Shown: positions 19,193-28,470, counted from the stretch's first letter. The stretch is 64,000 nucleotides of DNA from Bin90 sp965214635 (GCA_965214635.1 OZ243964.1:806001-870000); one strand, 5' to 3'. Made by a program: numbers and translations. Notes: generated by a model not told the origin, from the letters alone.

Positions 19193-19224
19193 CGTCAGCG
19201 GTTGTCGCCGGCTGCTATGGGCTG

Positions 19225-21666
19225 CTATGGTGCCGGTATGTATCCCGCGGCTTCTGCCTCTGCCACCGTGCAGAACCAGCGGTCGACTATGAACCTGCGG
19301 CCATAGAGCCGATGCTCGGGCGTGTAGTAGTAGTTTGCGTTTGACAGCGTGCGCCCCTTGATGAGCGGCGTGTCGGAGGGCGCGTCCGCCGGGTGATACT
19401 CGCACAGCTTCGTGGGCGTGCTGACCGGCACGACGGTTGCGGTTGCTATGGGTGTAGGCGTGGATGTAGGCGGCTCGCTCGGACCGGGCGTGGGTGTGGG
19501 TGTTGGCGTTTCGCCCGGAGTAGGCGTCGATGTGGGTGTGGGCGTGGATGTGGGCGTTTCGCCCGGAGCGGGTGTTGGCGTTGGTGTCGGCGTCTGCGTG
19601 GGTGCTGGTATCGGCGTGCGTGTAGGTGGTGTGCCGCCTGTTCCCAGCTTGTCCGCTGCGTCGTAGCACACCCACTGGATGGTCAGGATGGCGGTGCGCT
19701 CGGCGTCGCTCACATCAAGGGTTCTGGCTGAGAGTGCATCAGGAAGTGCGCTCACGCAGAGTTCGTTCACCTTCTCGTATCGCTCCCTGCCGTCGTATGT
19801 GGACGCAGCCTGTGAGAGGCTATCTACATGCGCGATGACCTGGGACTGAACAGGTGCGGGTGTGGGGGCAGATATGGGCGTGGGCGTTACCGCCTCTGTC
19901 TGTTCTTGTGGAAGCTTGGCGAACCCGTGCCCCCATGTGTTGTTTGGCACACTGCCGCGCGCTTCGGCGTTGGCTTTGAGGTAATCTGCAACTTGTTGTG
20001 GGGAGTATGTGGGGAAGCGCTGACGCACGAGCGCCGCCATCCCCGCCACATGTGGAGCGGCTTGGCTCGTCCCCCAGAAGCCGCCTCCATAGGCGCTCGA
20101 GTATGCTCTGTTGGCTCCTACTATGTCGGGTTTTGTCCGTCCGTCGGGGGATGGGCCTCTGCTGCTGAAATCCTCAATAACTCCCGTGTCTATCCAAGGT
20201 GCTGCGCCCACTGCCAACATTCCGGGGTTGGCGCTCTCTGCCGGATTGCCGATGCTGCTGCTTAAAGTAGCAAATTCTAATTCTTGGCCGATAAAAGAAT
20301 TAAGTTGAATCCAACCAGGAACTGTCCCATTTACTTGTGCTACACTCAGGCAGTACGACCCGTCTGATTCAGCGAAGTAGAAAACTATCTCCCAAGGTTC
20401 ATCAAATGTTCTCCCTATTTGCGGGTATAAGCTAGCATCAACGAGGATTAGACTGCCGTCGTGGGCTATCCGATACAGGTAGAGGTCTAAATCTTTGGTC
20501 GACCCATCCCAAACATCGTCCCATCGGAGCTGAGCTACCAACAGGTCGCCCCGTTCGAGAGATACTAAGTTGCACTCGGTGTCTGGATTTGATGGGAATG
20601 TGTGCCAACCGTCGCCATCCGAGTCTCTGAATTGACCGAACCAAGTAGCAAGCGCTTCGTTTCCTGCGGAACTAACCCAGACCGCCCCTCCGCTCACTGC
20701 CCTGTCCACCGTATTGAGGGGGCTGATGTTGTATGGAGATGTGCCGTCTCCGGGTCCATCCCAAGTCCAACCTATGGAATAGGCGATGACTTGCACGCCT
20801 TGTGAGACCATCCAGTCGACGGTGGCGCGGAGATCTCCCATAGAATATGGGTTGGCTATGTAGAGCGACACTTCGGGGGCGATGTCAGCCACCGCCTCTG
20901 CAACTGCTGTGCCGTGTACATACTCGCCCACTTCGCAGCTCGCAATATTCGAGGAGTGCCTTCCAAGGTCGGTGTAGCATCGGGCATCGGCGATGGGCGG
21001 CAGTTCTGTCCCCACTAGGGAGCTGATGCTTGTAAACCCACCCTCTCCGGCATCGATGACGCCCACCTTGACGCCCTGTCCACTGAAGCCGGCAGCGTTC
21101 CATGCCAGCGAACCGTGAGCTTCGGCGCCTTCGCTTGGCGGTGTTCCTTGCGCTCGCTGCGGCGGGATGACTGCGCGTATGCTCAGCACGCCCGGCTGCT
21201 CGGACGCTTCGCCCAGCAGCGACACGGGCACATACGCCTCGATGTAGTCTTCCCCGATGTTGCGCGGATCGCCGCCTGCGTCCGTGAGCCACTGCGCTAT
21301 CGCTTGGGTTTGCGCCGCGTCGGTGTAGAAGGTTACGGCGACCGATGCCTGTCGGCTCACCGGCGCTTTGCCCGCTGCATTTCTCTCTGCTGCAAATGAG
21401 CGCTCGCTTTGCTCATAGTCGTCTGCGATTTGGTTGAGCATGTAGTCCATGTTTTCATACTTCGGCGGGGTCTTCTCCCCGCGCGGCGGGAGCTGCCATC
21501 CACCGGGCGGAGGCGTGGGCATGGTCGGCTGCCCGACTTGGTTCGCTTCGTCTCCGCCTCCGGATGCGGTCAGGTTGAAGGTGCTTACTACATCCGCGCC
21601 TGCCACCGCCGCAAACAGCGCAGCGCTGACAGCCAATACCATTATGTACACGAAAATCCTTTTCAT
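19225..21666 (-). CDS. Secreted S8 serine protease with intact triad and A/B domains
   Basis: It has 813 residues. ATG 21666 is chosen because it begins the family signal peptide MKRIFVYIMVLAVSAALF with GGAG upstream; a start four codons earlier is possible. Order: signal peptide, prodomain-like segment (about 60-180), S8 domain with Asp205 (VGVIDAG), His251 (VHGTA), Asn in SAGN, Ser534 (GTSQAAPHVAG), PPC-like insert, only a short linker before domain A, then a Pro/Thr linker and domain B. It closely resembles the protease half of the fusion gene at 15194-19064, with long stretches alike at the DNA level, so conversion or recent duplication is likely. Expected to be an active exported protease. 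Confidence 0.9.
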   Translation of the reverse strand: MKRIFVYIMVLAVSAALFAAVAGADVVSTFNLTASGGGDEANQVGQPTMPTPPPGGWQLPPRGEKTPPKYENMDYMLNQIADDYEQSERSFAAERNAAGKAPVSRQASVAVTFYTDAAQTQAIAQWLTDAGGDPRNIGEDYIEAYVPVSLLGEASEQPGVLSIRAVIPPQRAQGTPPSEGAEAHGSLAWNAAGFSGQGVKVGVIDAGEGGFTSISSLVGTELPPIADARCYTDLGRHSSNIASCEVGEYVHGTAVAEAVADIAPEVSLYIANPYSMGDLRATVDWMVSQGVQVIAYSIGWTWDGPGDGTSPYNISPLNTVDRAVSGGAVWVSSAGNEALATWFGQFRDSDGDGWHTFPSNPDTECNLVSLERGDLLVAQLRWDDVWDGSTKDLDLYLYRIAHDGSLILVDASLYPQIGRTFDEPWEIVFYFAESDGSYCLSVAQVNGTVPGWIQLNSFIGQELEFATLSSSIGNPAESANPGMLAVGAAPWIDTGVIEDFSSRGPSPDGRTKPDIVGANRAYSSAYGGGFWGTSQAAPHVAGMAALVRQRFPTYSPQQVADYLKANAEARGSVPNNTWGHGFAKLPQEQTEAVTPTPISAPTPAPVQSQVIAHVDSLSQAASTYDGRERYEKVNELCVSALPDALSARTLDVSDAERTAILTIQWVCYDAADKLGTGGTPPTRTPIPAPTQTPTPTPTPAPGETPTSTPTPTSTPTPGETPTPTPTPGPSEPPTSTPTPIATATVVPVSTPTKLCEYHPADAPSDTPLIKGRTLSNANYYYTPEHRLYGRRFIVDRWFCTVAEAEAAGYIPAP

Positions 21667-21731
21667 TCTGCGCTCCACTGATAATATCTATACCGTTGAC
21701 TGCTGACAGATTGACCGCAGCCTCGCCCGCA

Positions 21732-21740
21732 ATGCTACCA
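21732..21740 (-). promoter_or_regulatory. Extended -10 promoter (TGGTAGCAT)
   Basis: A TGnTAGCAT box on the minus strand, 65 bp before the ATG at 21666 and followed by TGCGGGCGAGGC, as in other members. Confidence 0.45.
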
Positions 21741-21795
21741 TGTGTACTGCGTCGGCGCGTGCGCTTGGGATGCGCAATATGGACATATTCTTCGA

Positions 21796-21838
21796 GAGAG
21801 AACCCGCCCACAGGTAACACCCGTGAGCGGGTTCTCTT
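21796..21838 (-). terminator. Family hairpin terminator 8
   Basis: Minus-strand copy of the hairpin with the GGTAACACC-type centre, 33 bp after the stop of the LRR gene at 21871-23931. Confidence 0.6.
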
Positions 21839-21870
21839 TGTCGGCGATTATCGCCGTCAGCTATTGGCTG

Positions 21871-23931
21871 CTATGGTGCCGGTATGTATCCCGCGGCTTC
21901 TGCCTCTGCCACCGTGCAGAACCAGCGCTCAACTATGAACCTGCGGTCATAGAGCCGATGCTCGGGCGTGTAGTAGTACTTTGTGTTTGACAGCGTGCGC
22001 CCCTTGATGAGCGGCGTGTCCGAGGGTTCGTCATGATACTCGCACACCTTCGTGGGCGTACTAGTCGGCACGACGGTTGCGGTCGGTGTTGGTGTGGGCG
22101 TTTCGCCCGGAGCAGGCGTTGGCGTCGATGTGGCTGGCACAGTCGGCGTGCGTGTAGGTGGTGTAACACCCGACCCCAGCTTGTTTGCTGCGTCGTAGCA
22201 CACCCACTGGATCGTAACGATGGCGACGCGCTCTGTGTGGCTCACATCAAGGAAACTGACTGAGCGTGCATCGGCAAGAGCGCTTGCGCAAAGCTCGTTC
22301 ACCTTCTCGTATCGCTCCCTCCCGTCGTATGTGAACCCGGCCTGTGAGAGGCGCTCGATGTGCGCAATGGTTTGCGGTTGAGCCGGTGACCGCGTGGATA
22401 CGGGCGTGGGCGTGGGAATTGGCGTGAGCGCGGGTACGGGTGTGGGCGTGGATGTGGCAATAGGCGTAGGGATAGCCGTGCCATCGCAGGACGGCAGCCC
22501 CAACTGCGCCAAATCGTGGTCATCCACATCGAACAGTGCCGCCGGTATACACCCCGTCAGCTGGTTGTTGCTGAGCCGCAACCGTTCAAGGTTAGTGAGG
22601 TTGCCCAACTCTGACGGTATCTCGCCCGTCAACTGATTGGTGTCGAGCAACAACAGTGTCAGGTTAGTGAAACTCCCTAACCATGTCGGTATCTCTCCCA
22701 TCAACTGGTTTTCGCTGAGCTCCAACTTTACCATGTCAGTGAGGCTGCCCAGCTCTGCCGGTATCTCCCCGGTCAACTGGTTGGTGTGGAGGGACAAGTG
22801 TTCAAGGCTAGTGAGACTGCCTAACCATGCTGGCATCTCTCCCGTCAACTGGTTGCCGCTGAGGTCCAACTTTGTCAGGTTAGTGAGGTTGCCCAGCTCT
22901 GCCGGTATCTCCCCGGTCAACTGGTTTCTGTCGATGTCCAGAACTTTGAGGTTAGAGAGGTTGCCTAGCTCTGCCGGTATCTCCCCGGTCAACTGGTTAT
23001 TAGGGAGCCACAAATTAGTCAGGTTAATAAGGTTACCCAGTTCTGCCGGGATCTCTCCCGCCAACTGGTTGTGGGCGAGCCACAACCCAGTCAGATTAGT
23101 GAGGTTGCCCAACTCTGCCGGGATCTCTCCTGTCAACTGGTTGCTCCAGAGGTGCAACTCAGTCAGGTTAGTGAGGTTGCCCAGTTCTGGCGGTATCTCA
23201 CCCGTCAGTTCGTTGCTGCTGAGGGACAACTCATCAGTCAGATTAGTAAGTCTACCCAATCCTGGCGGTATCTCACCCGTCAACTGGTTGGTGCCGAGCA
23301 ACAACCTAGTCAGGTTAGTAAGGTTACCTAACTCTGTTGGTATCTCACCTGTCAACTGGTTGAAGCTGACTCCTAACCCTGTCAGGTTAGTGAGGTTGCC
23401 TAACCATGACGGTACCTCTCCCGTCAACTGGTTGTCATCAAGCCACAAATTAGTCAGATTAGTAAGGCTGCCTAACTCTGCTGGGATCTCGCCCGTCAAC
23501 TGGTTGCTCCAGAGATACAACCCTGTCAGATTAGTAAGTCTACCCAGTTCTGACGGTATCTCGCCCATCAGACCTTTTTGGTGGAGACCCAAGACCGCCA
23601 CCCGCGATTCAGATCCTACGCTGCGAACGGCTACGCCGTCCCAATAGTGGATGGGTAGATTTGCCGACCAGTTCAGCACAGATCGGCCGTTCGTGAATGA
23701 GTCTAGCGCTGCCAGCAGGTTCGCGCAGTCCGACACCAGCCCGGGGTTCGATTGCGGCTCCGGCACGGCAATGCCGTTGGCGCAGTCCACAGCGTGTTGG
23801 TTCGCTTCGGCGTTCTCACTCCAAGGCGCAGCAGCGTCAAAGGCGCTGAGAGCGTTTACCCCCCCCCCCCCCCCCCCGAACAAAAGTACGCCTGCAACCA
23901 AGACGGCTATGTACACAAAAATCCTTTTCAT
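21871..23931 (-). CDS. Secreted LRR protein with in-frame poly-G (G19) and A/B domains
   Basis: It has 686 residues. ATG 23931 follows GGGGAG. The signal peptide is the variant MKRIFVYIAVLVAGVLLF followed by six Gly from a G19 tract, then VNALSAFDAAAPW. Next come the LRR cap (NGIAVPEPQSNPGLVSDC), about 15 LRRs, the closing LTGCIPAALF repeat, a Pro/Thr linker, domain A, a short linker and domain B. As sequenced the tract keeps the frame (3n+1). A change of one or two G would truncate the protein before the LRRs. The signal peptide is nearly identical to that of the G12 gene and unlike that of other members, so the tract travels with this signal-peptide type. Confidence 0.88.
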   Translation of the reverse strand: MKRIFVYIAVLVAGVLLFGGGGGGVNALSAFDAAAPWSENAEANQHAVDCANGIAVPEPQSNPGLVSDCANLLAALDSFTNGRSVLNWSANLPIHYWDGVAVRSVGSESRVAVLGLHQKGLMGEIPSELGRLTNLTGLYLWSNQLTGEIPAELGSLTNLTNLWLDDNQLTGEVPSWLGNLTNLTGLGVSFNQLTGEIPTELGNLTNLTRLLLGTNQLTGEIPPGLGRLTNLTDELSLSSNELTGEIPPELGNLTNLTELHLWSNQLTGEIPAELGNLTNLTGLWLAHNQLAGEIPAELGNLINLTNLWLPNNQLTGEIPAELGNLSNLKVLDIDRNQLTGEIPAELGNLTNLTKLDLSGNQLTGEMPAWLGSLTSLEHLSLHTNQLTGEIPAELGSLTDMVKLELSENQLMGEIPTWLGSFTNLTLLLLDTNQLTGEIPSELGNLTNLERLRLSNNQLTGCIPAALFDVDDHDLAQLGLPSCDGTAIPTPIATSTPTPVPALTPIPTPTPVSTRSPAQPQTIAHIERLSQAGFTYDGRERYEKVNELCASALADARSVSFLDVSHTERVAIVTIQWVCYDAANKLGSGVTPPTRTPTVPATSTPTPAPGETPTPTPTATVVPTSTPTKVCEYHDEPSDTPLIKGRTLSNTKYYYTPEHRLYDRRFIVERWFCTVAEAEAAGYIPAP
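23859..23877 (-). repeat. Poly-G tract (G19) in a coding region
   Basis: Nineteen consecutive C on the plus strand (G19 in the LRR gene) encode Gly residues at the signal-peptide boundary. It is in frame here. Confidence 0.9.
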
Positions 23932-23990
23932 TCTGCGCTCCCCCTGACAATATCCATCCCGTTAACAGACTAACCGCTGTCATGCGCGCA

Positions 23991-23999
23991 ATAATACCA
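23991..23999 (-). promoter_or_regulatory. Extended -10 promoter (TGGTATTAT)
   Basis: A TGnTATTAT box on the minus strand, 59 bp before the ATG at 23931. It is preceded by GACTGAATAGCCTTATAGTG, the block also present ahead of the gene at 8645. Confidence 0.5.
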
Positions 24000-24212
24000 T
24001 AATGTCTGCACTATAAGGCTATTCAGTCGCATGAATTCTCTATGCTTCAAAAGCATGGCTGCCGGGCTGGAGGCTTCTTGACACCCGCAACACGCAAAGT
24101 TAAAGTAGCCGTACTTATATGGCATCCGTCCGGCAGCTGCTCTCTGACAAAGGCTTTTTAACCACGCTGTTACTCTCCAAACCCACATCCACTACTCTTG
24201 CGAGGTGCAACT

Positions 24213-25226
24213 ATGGCGCGACCTTACGGCTTGCTTCGATGCGGCTTCCCCTATGTCAAGGCGCTGGGGATGCGGCGGCTTACGAACTACCCCATCGATG
24301 TGGCGCTGGGCGCAGACGACCGCCTGTATGTGCTGTGCCGCGCTGACAACGCCGCCCTAGTCCGCAAGTATTCGTACGCCGACGAAGACCTCGGCGCTTT
24401 CGGCTCGATGGGCAAGGATGACGGGCAGTTCATGTGGCCCGCCGCTATCACTTCTGACGCCGAAGAGAACCTGTATGTGTCGGACGAGTTTCTGAACAAG
24501 ATCTCGGTGTTCAACATGGACGGCGAGTTCCAAGCGCGCTGGGGTGAGAGCGGCAGTGAGACGGGGCAGCTGGACCATCCGTCTGGCATCGCCTTCGACA
24601 CCGAAGAGAACCTGTATGTGTCGGACACGATGAACCACCGCATCCAAAAGTTCACGAAGGACGGCAAGTTCATCGCCGCATTCGGCGAACACGGCAGCGA
24701 CAAGGGGCAGCTGAACATGCCCTGGGGCATCACGGTGGACGACGAGGACGCCGTGTATGTGGCGGACTGGCGCAACGACCGCGTGCAAAAGTTCAGCGCA
24801 GACGGCGAGTTCATCGCCGCATTCGGCGGCAGCGGCAACGGCAACGGCGAATTCAACCGCCCGGTCGATGTGGCGGTGGACACAGACGGCGACATATATG
24901 TGGCGGACTGGGGCAACGACCGCGTGCAGATGTTCAACCCCGAGCCACGCTATGTGCAGAAGTTCCTCGGCGACGCCACACTGTCGCAGATAGCGCGCGA
25001 ATACATGCTCACGAACGCAGCGCCCAACCGCCTGCGGGATATGTCCAACCTCGAGCCACAGAAGTACCTGCGCCACCCCAAGTCGGTCATCGTGGACGCG
25101 CAGGGACGCATGTTCATATCGGACAACGGCTCATACCGCCTGCAGGTGTATCAGAAGGAAGTCATCCGCCTGACGCCGGAGCAGTTCGGGCCGCCAGTGC
25201 GCTCGCCCACGCTGAACCAAGAGTAG
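24213..25226 (+). CDS. NHL-repeat beta-propeller protein
   Basis: It has 337 residues. ATG 24213 is preceded by GAGGTG; a TTG at 24198 is in frame but lies where the ribosome site is. The protein is a run of NHL-type units of about 47 residues, each with the pattern PxGIAxDxEENLYVSDxxNHRIQKF, then GEFIAAFG, filling about 30-300. No signal peptide or membrane segment is seen, so it is probably cytoplasmic. Such propellers are usually interaction or lactonase-like scaffolds; no catalytic residues can be assigned. It is transcribed away from the exoprotein array, with a 281-bp divergent gap. Confidence 0.8.
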   Translation: MARPYGLLRCGFPYVKALGMRRLTNYPIDVALGADDRLYVLCRADNAALVRKYSYADEDLGAFGSMGKDDGQFMWPAAITSDAEENLYVSDEFLNKISVFNMDGEFQARWGESGSETGQLDHPSGIAFDTEENLYVSDTMNHRIQKFTKDGKFIAAFGEHGSDKGQLNMPWGITVDDEDAVYVADWRNDRVQKFSADGEFIAAFGGSGNGNGEFNRPVDVAVDTDGDIYVADWGNDRVQMFNPEPRYVQKFLGDATLSQIAREYMLTNAAPNRLRDMSNLEPQKYLRHPKSVIVDAQGRMFISDNGSYRLQVYQKEVIRLTPEQFGPPVRSPTLNQE

Positions 25227-25247
25227 CGCACGAACAAGCCGCCCCAG

Positions 25248-25466
25248 CTACACCCGCATCCGTAGCGTTACGCGAAAGCGCCGCATAGCGCAGGTCGGCG
25301 CAAGCTCACGCACATCGGCGACCTCAGCATCCTGCCAGCCGTCGCCCGGGATGGGTGCGCCCACAACCGGCGGCGCTGCGTCCTCACCCGCATACAGCCT
25401 GCCAAGCGGTTTGCCATTCTCGCCGTACATGAACCATACGGCGGATATTGCATCAGTCTGCTGCAT
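25248..25466 (-). CDS. Hypothetical 72-residue protein coupled to the SDR gene
   Basis: Its ATG (25466) overlaps the TGA stop of the upstream SDR gene in a TGATG junction, which suggests translational coupling; a GTG one codon earlier is also possible. The protein reads WFMYGENGKPLGRLYAGEDA and ends RFRVTLRMRV. It has no recognised motif, no membrane segment and no homolog I can name. Coding status rests on the coupling and a plausible composition. Confidence 0.45.
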   Translation of the reverse strand: MQQTDAISAVWFMYGENGKPLGRLYAGEDAAPPVVGAPIPGDGWQDAEVADVRELAPTCAMRRFRVTLRMRV

Positions 25467-26236
25467 CACTGCGCCGTAACGCCGCCGTCTATGACAAGCT
25501 CCGAGCCGGTAACATAGGCGGAGTCGTCGGACGCTAGGTACAGCATCCCCTGCGCCAGTTCCTGCGGCTGCCCTACCCTGCCCATCGGTATGCGCTCCAT
25601 CAGAGACCCGTAGCGCTGTTCGTCTTGGAAGCTTGCGCGCGTCATCGGTGTGGCACAGAAGCCGGGGTGTATGGAATTGACGCGAATGTTCTCAGCGGCA
25701 TACTGCACAGCAGCGGACTTGGTCAAAATGCGTACTGCGCCCTTTGCCGCATGATAGGCAGTCGAGCCTTCGCTGCCAACCAGCCCATATATGGACGACA
25801 CATTGATGATAGAGCCGCCACCGCCCTTTCGCATCTGCGGTATGGCGTACTTCATCCCGAGGAAAGCGCCCTTGGCGTGGACATCCATCTGTCCATCCCA
25901 CATCTGCTCATCCGTATCCTCTACGCGCGGGCGGGAACTAGTGCCGGCGTTGTTGATGAGAATGTCCAAACTGCCGTAGGTGTCCATCGTGAGCTGCACC
26001 GCCGCCTGCCAGTCGGCTTCGCTGGTAACATCCAGCCGCGTGAACACAGCGCTGTGGCCGTGCTCTCGGAGCTGCGCCGCAGTGCGCTCGCCCATCTGCT
26101 CGTCGATATCGCCCAGCACAAGATTTGCGCCTTCGCCGGCGAACAGCCACGCCGCCGCCCCGCCAAAGCCCATCAGATCGCCCTGCACGCCTGCCGCCGC
26201 CCCAGTAATCAACGCAGTCTTACCCTCTAGCCTCAT
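25466..26236 (-). CDS. Short-chain dehydrogenase/reductase (SDR, classical type)
   Basis: It has 256 residues. ATG 26236 has AGGAGGGCG just upstream; the longer frame to 26266 has no such site. The Rossmann glycine motif is unusual: TGAAAGVQGDLMGFG, where most SDRs have TGxxxGxG, so a few extra residues sit in the loop. NNAG (about 90), the catalytic Ser (NVSSIYG), and Tyr and Lys (YHAAKG) follow, then the HPGFCATPM substrate loop and SELVIDGG at the end. It should be an NAD(P)-dependent oxidoreductase acting on an unknown alcohol or ketone. The 72-residue ORF follows with overlap. Confidence 0.85.
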   Translation of the reverse strand: MRLEGKTALITGAAAGVQGDLMGFGGAAAWLFAGEGANLVLGDIDEQMGERTAAQLREHGHSAVFTRLDVTSEADWQAAVQLTMDTYGSLDILINNAGTSSRPRVEDTDEQMWDGQMDVHAKGAFLGMKYAIPQMRKGGGGSIINVSSIYGLVGSEGSTAYHAAKGAVRILTKSAAVQYAAENIRVNSIHPGFCATPMTRASFQDEQRYGSLMERIPMGRVGQPQELAQGMLYLASDDSAYVTGSELVIDGGVTAQ

Positions 26237-26437
26237 TTTCGCCCTCCTATCATCTTGTTCCATCATGTTTTCAGCGCCAATTCGCTAGTCGTGTCTCTCT
26301 ATATATCTCGACCCGCATCTGTCTGACGCATAATATACCCCATACTGCGATATGGCGCACACACGAAAGCGCAGCCACGATGCAACGCAACGCCAATGGA
26401 TTAGGGGTGCAGGCGCAATTCCCGTTCCACTGCCCCC

Positions 26438-28273
26438 TTATTCGTCCTCTTGGTCGCCAAGAAATGTGCGGCTGAATGTGGCAGCCATTATCCCATGTAT
26501 CTTGAACGACACGCGCCACATCAGCCCTATCAACCCCAGCAGGAACACCACTGCGACGGGGGTGGAGAAGCTGCCCAGCACCACGAGGTTAGATATGAAC
26601 GGCATACTCCATATGCCAAGCATCGCTATCATCAGTATCAGAATGCTGTATTGCAGCACATCGTGCAGATCCACCTTGCCCAGCAAGTAAGTCCGATGAT
26701 GCTCCACACGGAGGATGAATGTAGAAATCTCGTCCGTCATCCGATTGAGCGCCCCCCATATTAACACCGACGGAGGCATGCACATCACCACAACCAGCGC
26801 GCTGACCACCAGCCCCAGCATCCCCGGACGCAGGTCGAAAGTCGTAACAAGAAGGTTTGCAAAGCGCAGAGCGACCGTTCCCACCCCGATGATAACCACC
26901 ATCAGCCCGAAGTTCACGATTATGACGCGCACCGACCGCCGCACCCGGCGCGCGAATTCGTTCTGCAACCCAAACACCGCGCGCATGGATATGAGCGAGC
27001 GCGACAGGCTGCTGATGTACCGCCGCAGCAGACGCGGCGAGCGGCGCTCCAGCAAGTTGCTCACCGGTGCAGACGAGCGCATGAGCAGCGGATAGAACAG
27101 CGATGTTATCGCAGTCGCCGCCGCTACCACCGGATACATGAACGCACCCACTACCGAATGGTCTACGCCCGTCTTCACCATCGCAAGCGAAAACTCTCCC
27201 ATCAGCGTCGTTCCCGTCCCCACGCCCAGCGATGTCCTGCCGTCATGTCCCACGAAGAATGTCCCCAGCGTAACGGCGACTGTCTTGCCCACCATAAACA
27301 CCGCGGCGATTATCAGCGAGGGTATTATGTACTGCCCCAATACGGACGGGTCTATCAGCATGCCGATGGACACGAAGAACAGCGCGGCGAACACATCGCG
27401 CACCGGCGTCATCGTCGACGCCAGCGTCTCCGCGTGCTCGGTGTCGCCCAACACTGTGCCTATGATGAACGCTCCCGCAGCAGCAGATGTGCCGAGACTG
27501 ACGCCCACCAGCGCAAGCCCGAAGCACATCGCAAGCCCGACGATGAGCAGCGCCTCCCGAGAGTTGAAACGCGCCACGAAGTTGATGATGCGCGGCGCAA
27601 GCAACGCCCCTCCAAACAGCGCGCACATCAAGAACAGCCCCAGCTTCGCCCCTAGATCCATTATGTCCGAGAGGTTCGCAGTGCCGCTAGTAGCCAAGCC
27701 AGACAGCACACTCAACAGCAGCACGGCAGCGAAATCCTCTACCACGAGCACGCCCACGATAAGGCGTCCGTGGCTTTGCATCAGCATCCCCGAGTCGCGC
27801 AGCACCTTTACGATGATGGCAGAGCTGCTGATGGAGATGGCGGCGCCAAGAAAGATCGCCTCCATGCCGCTCCATCCGAGCAGCGTCGCCAATTCGAAGC
27901 CCAGCGCAATCATGAACATGATTTCCACTGTGCCTATGAGGATTACGCGCAACCCCATCTGCCGTATGCGATTCCAGCCGAACTCCATCCCCAGCGCAAA
28001 CAGCAGCAGCACCAGCCCGAGGTCTGCCACCAGCCGTATGGTGTGTGTGTCGGTGATGGGCGCAGCCAAACCAAAGAGCGGCAGCGTAAAGGGGCCTACG
28101 ATAACCCCCGCAAGCAGATAGCCCAGCACCGGGGGCTGACGCAGCCACTGGAACACCACTATGGCGATGCTAGCGACCGCCATGATGATGGCGAACTCAC
28201 CGACAAGAGCAGATTCTTCCACGAATGCTTCGTCCTTGAATAGGCTGGATACGCTTGCGGTGACCGGCGACAC
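26438..28273 (-). CDS. Kef/CPA2-type cation:proton antiporter
   Basis: About 611 residues from the GTG at 28273. The frame is open to an ATG at 28387, but those 38 extra residues look non-coding. It is an integral membrane protein with about 12 hydrophobic segments in the first 400 residues, starting at LVGEFAIIMAVASIAIVVF. CPA2 hallmarks are LGYLLAGVIVGP and VEDFAAVLLL, which carries the ion-binding Asp. After the transport domain come another 200 residues with four more hydrophobic segments in place of the RCK/TrkA-N domain of KefB/KefC. Predicted role: monovalent cation/proton exchange for pH or ion homeostasis. Transcribed alone, divergent from mfd. Confidence 0.8.
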   Translation of the reverse strand: MSPVTASVSSLFKDEAFVEESALVGEFAIIMAVASIAIVVFQWLRQPPVLGYLLAGVIVGPFTLPLFGLAAPITDTHTIRLVADLGLVLLLFALGMEFGWNRIRQMGLRVILIGTVEIMFMIALGFELATLLGWSGMEAIFLGAAISISSSAIIVKVLRDSGMLMQSHGRLIVGVLVVEDFAAVLLLSVLSGLATSGTANLSDIMDLGAKLGLFLMCALFGGALLAPRIINFVARFNSREALLIVGLAMCFGLALVGVSLGTSAAAGAFIIGTVLGDTEHAETLASTMTPVRDVFAALFFVSIGMLIDPSVLGQYIIPSLIIAAVFMVGKTVAVTLGTFFVGHDGRTSLGVGTGTTLMGEFSLAMVKTGVDHSVVGAFMYPVVAAATAITSLFYPLLMRSSAPVSNLLERRSPRLLRRYISSLSRSLISMRAVFGLQNEFARRVRRSVRVIIVNFGLMVVIIGVGTVALRFANLLVTTFDLRPGMLGLVVSALVVVMCMPPSVLIWGALNRMTDEISTFILRVEHHRTYLLGKVDLHDVLQYSILILMIAMLGIWSMPFISNLVVLGSFSTPVAVVFLLGLIGLMWRVSFKIHGIMAATFSRTFLGDQEDE

Positions 28274-28470
28274 TGTAAGTGCTTTCTCGCCTACGCAAAA
28301 GGCATAACACGCCCAATTGTACAACAAAATAAGGCGAACATCGCCGAAGTCGAAAGGGACACTCGCCTTATAGCAACCGACGAACATTGAGACGCATTAT
28401 CACCCACAATCCACAGGAATTATCTGGGGTACTCAAACGCCTTAAATGCCTGATAGCTCCGCCAACGAAG

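Noticed and set aside
23970..24188. 72-codon minus-strand ORF in the gap before the NHL gene
   Set aside because: It overlaps the likely promoter of the LRR gene, has no ribosome site and no recognisable sequence.
27138..28121. 327-codon open frame antisense to the antiporter gene
   Set aside because: Low-complexity Ser/Thr/Pro translation opposite a clear membrane protein; no start signal.
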